A program made the translations under genes and the position numbers. From an uncultured Bacilli bacterium (GTDB taxonomy: Bacteria > Bacillota_I > Bacilli_A > RFN20 > CAG-826), in NCBI GenBank assembly GCA_934700895.1, contig CAKUXV010000001.1, positions 248,001 to 312,000 on the forward strand: DNA of 64,000 nt. The letters run 5' to 3'. Shown here piece after piece: positions 60,044 to 64,000 of the stretch. Each line of letters starts with the position of its first letter. Position 1 is the stretch's first letter. Below the pieces are notes generated by a model. That model was not told the DNA's origin. It saw only the letters and a list, made by a program, of their open reading frames with translations, and did not search any database.

Positions 60044-60625
60044 TCAGGCCTTTTCGCCTAATAAGAGAAAGAGGTGTTCGTCTTCTTTTGCATCTAAAAT
60101 TTTGAAGTTTTGACCCCATTTTCGCCCTTCTTCGACCGCGGAATCGAGGTCGCGAGAATAGGGGTGGGCCTTTCCGACGTGGGCGGCCATGAGTTCAAAA
60201 CGGGACAGATTATGAAGAACGAGCAGGTGCCCCTTTGGCTTTAAAACGCGATGGGCTTGTTGAACGAAACCCTCGACGTCTAAAAAATGGGGGTAAGCGT
60301 TGAAGACCACAATCCAATCGAATCCTTCGCCTTCAAAATGCAGGAAGTCTCCGGATTCAAAATGAAGATGCGGGTTATCCTGATATTTTTCTTTCGCTTT
60401 TTCAATCATCTTGGGGGACAAGTCTAATCCCAAAACGTCACATTCCGTCTTTTCGTAGAGGTATGGGGTGAGGATTCCCGTCCCGCAGGCAAGATCAAGA
60501 ACCTTGTCCCTTTTTTGGATGGGGATATCTTTTAGAAGCAGACGCAAAGAAGAGGCGGTCGCCCTTTCTTTGTCGTCCCAAGAAGAACTTTGGATATCAA
60601 AAAATTCCTGCATGGAGGAGATCAT
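60044..60625 (-). CDS. Class I SAM-dependent methyltransferase
   Basis: 193 residues. Motif I is VLDLACGTGILTPYL (about 41-55), with GLDLSPKMIEKAKEKY and the post-motif IVVFNAYPHF following. It resembles UbiE/small-molecule methyltransferases. It is last in an operon with a FecCD-type importer, overlapping the binding-protein gene by ATGA. This suggests it modifies the imported compound (cofactor or metallophore), which is inference. Confidence 0.85.
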   Translation of the reverse strand: MISSMQEFFDIQSSSWDDKERATASSLRLLLKDIPIQKRDKVLDLACGTGILTPYLYEKTECDVLGLDLSPKMIEKAKEKYQDNPHLHFESGDFLHFEGEGFDWIVVFNAYPHFLDVEGFVQQAHRVLKPKGHLLVLHNLSRFELMAAHVGKAHPYSRDLDSAVEEGRKWGQNFKILDAKEDEHLFLLLGEKA

Positions 60626-61839
60626 TGAGCTTTCTCCGTCAAGAATGCGCGAAGGTCGGAAATCTTTTGGTATCCGCCGTATTGGCCATTCATCGCGGCG
60701 AGCTCGGCATAAATTTTCTTGCCGGTGAAGACTTCCAAAATCTCGTCGGCTTTTGCGGTGATATCAAATCCGGCAAAAGCGGCAGGATAAACGCTAGAGG
60801 CGACGAAATAGGTGTTGATTAGATGGATTTCGATGTTTTGGTAGTAGGCGTTATAAGGAAGTTGAAGATAGACTTCGCCATTTTCCACGGCCTTCACTCC
60901 ATCAAAGATGGTTTTGTCTTCTTTGAATAATCCAATGGTTTTGGCCATGCCCGCGGCATCTAAAATCATGACGTCGATATTGCCGCTCACAGCGGCAAAT
61001 TTTTCTTTTTCAATGCTTTGGACCCCCGAAGCCGCAAGCCCTTGGTCTGCTAAAACGTTGGTGATTCCTGCCACGGCGAAAGAGGGGTCGGTTGGGTTGG
61101 TGGATAGATAGTCTTTTTGGCCCCAGTTGCCGACTCCACCCAGATAGACTTTTGGCTTTTCGGTCACGTTTTCCACGTGTTTGGAGATATCTTCTTTCGC
61201 GGTTTTGATGCAATTCAAAATTACTTGGCTCCGATCTTCTTTGCCAAGCAATTTTCCTAGGTTAGTTAAGGTTGCGGCAAAAGTATCGTCAAAAGCGCCT
61301 TTTTGGCCATATTTAACGGTAAAGACTTTGGCGCCGCTTTTCTTTTCCATTTGATCCGCTTGTTCGTTGGTTTCGTAGTCGCTGATGATTAAATCGGGGG
61401 CGCAGGTAACAATCTTTTCAAGCTCCGGTTTCTGATGCATGGGCCCGCCTTCGCCACAGGTCGGCAAATCGGCCCATTCGCTTGCGTTGGCGTCAAAATA
61501 AGGGCGAGCAACGCCACTAAAGGGAGCGGAAGCACCGCGCTTTGAAAGGTTATCGATATCTTCGATGCCCACTAAACGCCCCTTGCCGCTTTCTAAATAG
61601 GAATAATAACGGAGGGCGCCGGCTCCGACACAAATGATTTTCTGGATGGAAGCGGGGTCAACGGTCACTTTCCTCCCAATGCCATCCGTCACTTCGACTG
61701 GCTTGACGATAGGGGTGGATTCGGAAGTCGATGGTTCGGTTTTGGACGGCTCCGTTTTCGAATTGTTGGGGTTGTCTCCGTTTCCGCAGGAGGCCAATAA
61801 GGCTGCGGAAAGGAGGAACAAGGTGGATGGTTTTTTCAT
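60622..61839 (-). CDS. ABC transporter substrate-binding lipoprotein (iron/cobalamin class)
   Basis: 405 residues with lipobox LLASC (C18), a Ser/Thr/Pro/Glu linker, then a periplasmic-binding domain starting VEVTDGIGRKVTVDP, the usual opening of iron-siderophore/heme/cobalamin and molybdate/tungstate binding proteins (PF01497-type). It is longer than the average FhuD/BtuF. The cargo cannot be assigned. It overlaps the ATPase and methyltransferase genes by 4 nt each. Confidence 0.87.
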   Translation of the reverse strand: MKKPSTLFLLSAALLASCGNGDNPNNSKTEPSKTEPSTSESTPIVKPVEVTDGIGRKVTVDPASIQKIICVGAGALRYYSYLESGKGRLVGIEDIDNLSKRGASAPFSGVARPYFDANASEWADLPTCGEGGPMHQKPELEKIVTCAPDLIISDYETNEQADQMEKKSGAKVFTVKYGQKGAFDDTFAATLTNLGKLLGKEDRSQVILNCIKTAKEDISKHVENVTEKPKVYLGGVGNWGQKDYLSTNPTDPSFAVAGITNVLADQGLAASGVQSIEKEKFAAVSGNIDVMILDAAGMAKTIGLFKEDKTIFDGVKAVENGEVYLQLPYNAYYQNIEIHLINTYFVASSVYPAAFAGFDITAKADEILEVFTGKKIYAELAAMNGQYGGYQKISDLRAFLTEKAQ

Positions 61840-62606
61840 GGATTTCTCCCTTTCTTATTTTGAAATTCAATATAGGTTCCGCCTTCTTTTTGAATAAAGG
61901 CGGCATCTGCCTCGTAAATGTCGGAGAGGATTTTTTCATTCAAATCCTTTTTGGCGACGTCATAAGCAAGATGAGTTTCCTTTAGAAACAGGAAACGATC
62001 AGCGACGGAATAGGCTTCGTTGATATCATGAAGACACAAAAGGACGCAGGTGCCGGAATTGGCAATCTCTCTCACTTTTTGTAAGAATTCGAGTCGGGCT
62101 TTCACGTCCAAGGAAGCGGTTGGCTCGTCCAAAAGAAGGACTTGAGGCTTTCCCACCATGGCTCTAGCAATGCCGACTCGCTGCTTTTCTCCGCCACTAA
62201 GCTCATCAACGTTACGGTCTCGATATTCGGCGATCCCCATTTCAAATAGAGTTTGGACGACGGCTTCTTTGTCCAAAGGGGAAGGACTCCAAGAAAAATA
62301 AGGGAGGCGCCCTAAAAGCAAATAGTCAAAAACGGTTAGCCCCCCACCTTCAAAGGATTGGGTAAGAGTGGCTATTTTTTGAGCACGCGCCTTGGGGGAC
62401 ATCTCCTTCAATGCTTTTCCTTCTAAAATGATTTCCCCTTCTTTAGGCTTTTTAATACCGGAAAGAAGATGAAACAAAGTGCTTTTCCCTGCCCCGTTTT
62501 GTCCTAATAAAGCATTGACGGTCCCAGGCTCAAGCGAAAAGGAAACGTTTTGAAGAATCGCTTTTTTGCCGTAAAAGAAGGAGAGGCCCTTTGCTTCTAA
62601 ACTCAT
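61836..62606 (-). CDS. FecE/BtuD-type ABC transporter ATP-binding protein
   Basis: 256 residues: Walker A GQNGAGKST (about 34-42), signature LSGGEKQRVGIARAM, Walker B LLLDEPTASLD and the H-loop in CLHDINEAY. It powers the FecCD permease. It overlaps both neighbours by 4 nt. Confidence 0.93.
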   Translation of the reverse strand: MSLEAKGLSFFYGKKAILQNVSFSLEPGTVNALLGQNGAGKSTLFHLLSGIKKPKEGEIILEGKALKEMSPKARAQKIATLTQSFEGGGLTVFDYLLLGRLPYFSWSPSPLDKEAVVQTLFEMGIAEYRDRNVDELSGGEKQRVGIARAMVGKPQVLLLDEPTASLDVKARLEFLQKVREIANSGTCVLLCLHDINEAYSVADRFLFLKETHLAYDVAKKDLNEKILSDIYEADAAFIQKEGGTYIEFQNKKGRNP

Positions 62607-63676
62607 AGGGCTTTCTCCTTTTTCGAGAAGAGCAAGAAAAGGAAGAATGGGGCGCCAATCAAGGCTGTGATGGCCCCTACGGGAAGAGAAGTTCCTCTGC
62701 CAATCAAACGAGTGAGGATGTCACAAACTAGAAGCAGCCCTGCTCCGCCTAAAAAAGATGCGGGCAGCAACAAACGCATGTCGTTGCCTACAAACCTCTT
62801 CAAAATATGCGGAGCCATGATGCCGATAAATCCGATGATGCCACAAAAGCAAACGCAAACCGCGGTTAATAAGGAGGATAAAAACAGAAGAATGAAACGA
62901 ACCACCGAGGTCTTTACCCCTAGGCTTTTGGCCAAATCCTCTCCCCCTTGCATCGCATTAAGCGGGTAAGAGAAAAAGAAAGCAATGATTAAACAAGATA
63001 GGGCAATCCCTCCGATAATCCCGTTTTGAGCAAAATCTAGCCGCTCCAAATCACCAAAGGTCCAATTGGTTACGCTGGAAAGCTGAACGTCGTCGGCGAA
63101 AAACTGAAGCAAGGTGGTAAGAGCCTGAAATAAAGAAGAAAAGGAAACCCCAATCAGCAAAACGCTGGTCGGTTTAAAATGGGCAAAAGCAGAGAAGGCC
63201 ATGACCAAAAAAAGGCATAATGCCGAGAATAACAAAGCGAATGTGCTTGTTACCCAGGGGCTTTGGGAAACGTAGAGGAAATCGTTGCGGCCACTATGGG
63301 TGGTGCCAAAAGCAATGAAAATCGCAATATTCGCACCAAAACTTGCCGCATTGGAAACACCTAACGTGGAAGGAGAGGCGAGGCCGTTTCGAAGGCATGA
63401 CTGCATGAGCAAGCCACTTAACGCCAATCCTGCCCCGACAACAATGGCTCCCAAGGTTCGAGGGAGACGAATTCCTCGTACGATGCGAATCGTTCCCGCT
63501 TCGCCATTGCCAAACAGGGCTTTCCAAGAAGAGAAAAAACCGATTCCGGAAGACCCGATGCCCAGGGAAATAAAAAAGAGAACAACAAGGATCAACAAAG
63601 CGATAAGAAGAGCAAATAGTTTTTTGCTTTGGCTCTTTCGCCTTTCTCGCACGATGTTGTTCGTCCACGTATCCAT
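62603..63676 (-). CDS. FecCD-family ABC transporter permease
   Basis: 357 residues, about nine to ten helices. The family landmarks LPRTLGAIVVGAGLALSGLLMQS and GFIGIMAPHILKRFVG are present. It forms the importer channel as a dimer. It leads the operon permease-ATPase-binding protein-methyltransferase. A TG-A-TAAGAT element sits 7 nt before the ATG with no ribosome site, so the operon mRNA seems leaderless. Confidence 0.93.
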   Translation of the reverse strand: MDTWTNNIVRERRKSQSKKLFALLIALLILVVLFFISLGIGSSGIGFFSSWKALFGNGEAGTIRIVRGIRLPRTLGAIVVGAGLALSGLLMQSCLRNGLASPSTLGVSNAASFGANIAIFIAFGTTHSGRNDFLYVSQSPWVTSTFALLFSALCLFLVMAFSAFAHFKPTSVLLIGVSFSSLFQALTTLLQFFADDVQLSSVTNWTFGDLERLDFAQNGIIGGIALSCLIIAFFFSYPLNAMQGGEDLAKSLGVKTSVVRFILLFLSSLLTAVCVCFCGIIGFIGIMAPHILKRFVGNDMRLLLPASFLGGAGLLLVCDILTRLIGRGTSLPVGAITALIGAPFFLFLLFSKKEKAL

Positions 63677-63683
63677 GCGGAGT

Positions 63684-63692
63684 ATCTTATCA
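63684..63692 (-). promoter_or_regulatory. Extended -10 of the FecCD operon, leaderless
   Basis: TG-A-TAAGAT on minus, then 7 nt (ACTCCGC) and the ATG at 63676. Confidence 0.65.
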
Positions 63693-63760
63693 TAAAAACA
63701 AAGAAACAGAACAAAACTTAATAAATAGTTCTGTAAAAAGAAAACAAATATAAGAAAAGT

Positions 63761-63799
63761 GTTCGCTTAATTGAAATATATCGAACTCTTGTTTAGAAT
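63761..63799 (+). promoter_or_regulatory. Promoter of the TetR gene with possible operator
   Basis: TTGAAA (63771-63776), 17 nt, TAGAAT (63794-63799), and the ATG 6 nt later: leaderless. An inverted repeat GTTCG (63761-63765) ... CGAAC (63782-63786) brackets the -35 and could be an autoregulatory site. Confidence 0.65.
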
Positions 63800-63805
63800 A
63801 ATGGC

Positions 63806-64000
63806 ATGGATAAACGAGAAGAGAAGACCTTAAACGCGGTTTATGAGGCGTTGCGCCTCGAACTTGGAAACAAGGAATACCAAGATATTTCGGTGTCGGA
63901 CTTGCTAACGACCGCCCATATTTCCCGCTCGACTTTCTATAGTCATTTCAAAAGCAAAGAAGATGTTTTGCTGGGTGTTTGCTCCACGATTTTTGACCAT
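63806..64000 (+). CDS. TetR/AcrR-family regulator (partial, runs off the window)
   Basis: 65 N-terminal residues are visible, containing the helix-turn-helix DISVSDLLTTAHISRSTFYSHFKSKEDVL. The frame is open to the last base. It is divergent from the FecCD operon across 129 bp, so it probably regulates that importer and itself (inference). The transcript appears leaderless. The ligand domain lies outside the window. Confidence 0.85.
   Translation, partial: MDKREEKTLNAVYEALRLELGNKEYQDISVSDLLTTAHISRSTFYSHFKSKEDVLLGVCSTIFDH

Noticed and set aside
1..64000. CRISPR arrays, prophage modules, insertion sequences
   Set aside because: No regularly spaced direct repeats, no transposase, integrase, terminase or capsid-like gene seen on either strand.

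Overview
This 64 kb window looks like chromosome of an uncultured anaerobic Bacillota relative of the Erysipelotrichia/Mollicutes side of the Bacilli. The evidence is Gram-positive style lipoproteins, an archaeal/mycoplasma-type prolyl-tRNA synthetase, a short ClpB without N-domain under a CIRCE operator, a biotin-dependent sodium-pumping oxaloacetate decarboxylase, and short intergenic spaces with mid G+C genes. TGA is used as stop (oadA, oadG, proS), so this is the standard bacterial code and not the mycoplasma code. The lineage is inferred from gene content; there is no rRNA in the window.

Layout. 0-4.7 kb: oadA(partial)-oadG-biotin carrier-oadB-birA-pckA, an overlapping energy operon turning PEP into pyruvate through oxaloacetate while pumping sodium. 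4.8-8.5 kb: two tRNA-Ser genes (CGA, GCU) around a degenerate membrane GGDEF/EAL protein and proS. 8.5-9.0 kb: apparently decayed sequence. 9.0-13.5 kb: SGNH/DUF4886 protein, zinc ABC importer, plsX. 13.5-19.8 kb: a membrane protein, a zinc-ribbon/Sel1 protein, a heterodimeric ABC exporter and an acetyltransferase. 19.8-26.4 kb: accessory block with a 1,234-residue SF1 helicase with duplicated unknown N-terminal domain, a coiled-coil protein, a Vsr endonuclease fused to a MutX-type NUDIX hydrolase, and a convergent Schlafen/AlbA_2 protein. This is the best candidate for an undescribed system.

26.5-42 kb: housekeeping and surface genes: aminopeptidase C, a surface lipoprotein with a barnase-type RNase domain, Xaa-Pro peptidase, histidine phosphatase, NUDIX, two membrane proteins overlapping antisense by 144 bp, yqgF, hslO, TetR, an S4 protein, a GltD-like oxidoreductase, clpB and a membrane protein. 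42-48.3 kb: aconitase X (two subunits) with a 2-enoate-reductase-type flavoprotein, an EamA transporter and a frameshifted Schlafen pseudogene. 48.3-50.5 kb: a possible small hydrophobic toxin-like peptide and pepF. 50.5-60 kb: two paralogous giant surface proteins, a third surface protein, a membrane-anchored XRE regulator and a DUF4177 pseudogene. 60-64 kb: FecCD-type ABC importer with a methyltransferase, divergent from a TetR gene cut by the window end.

A recurring theme is start architecture: about ten genes have a clear -10 hexamer only 6-8 nt before the ATG and no Shine-Dalgarno, implying leaderless mRNAs, whereas operon-internal and many other genes have good AGGAG-type sites. Several annotated starts were chosen on that basis.
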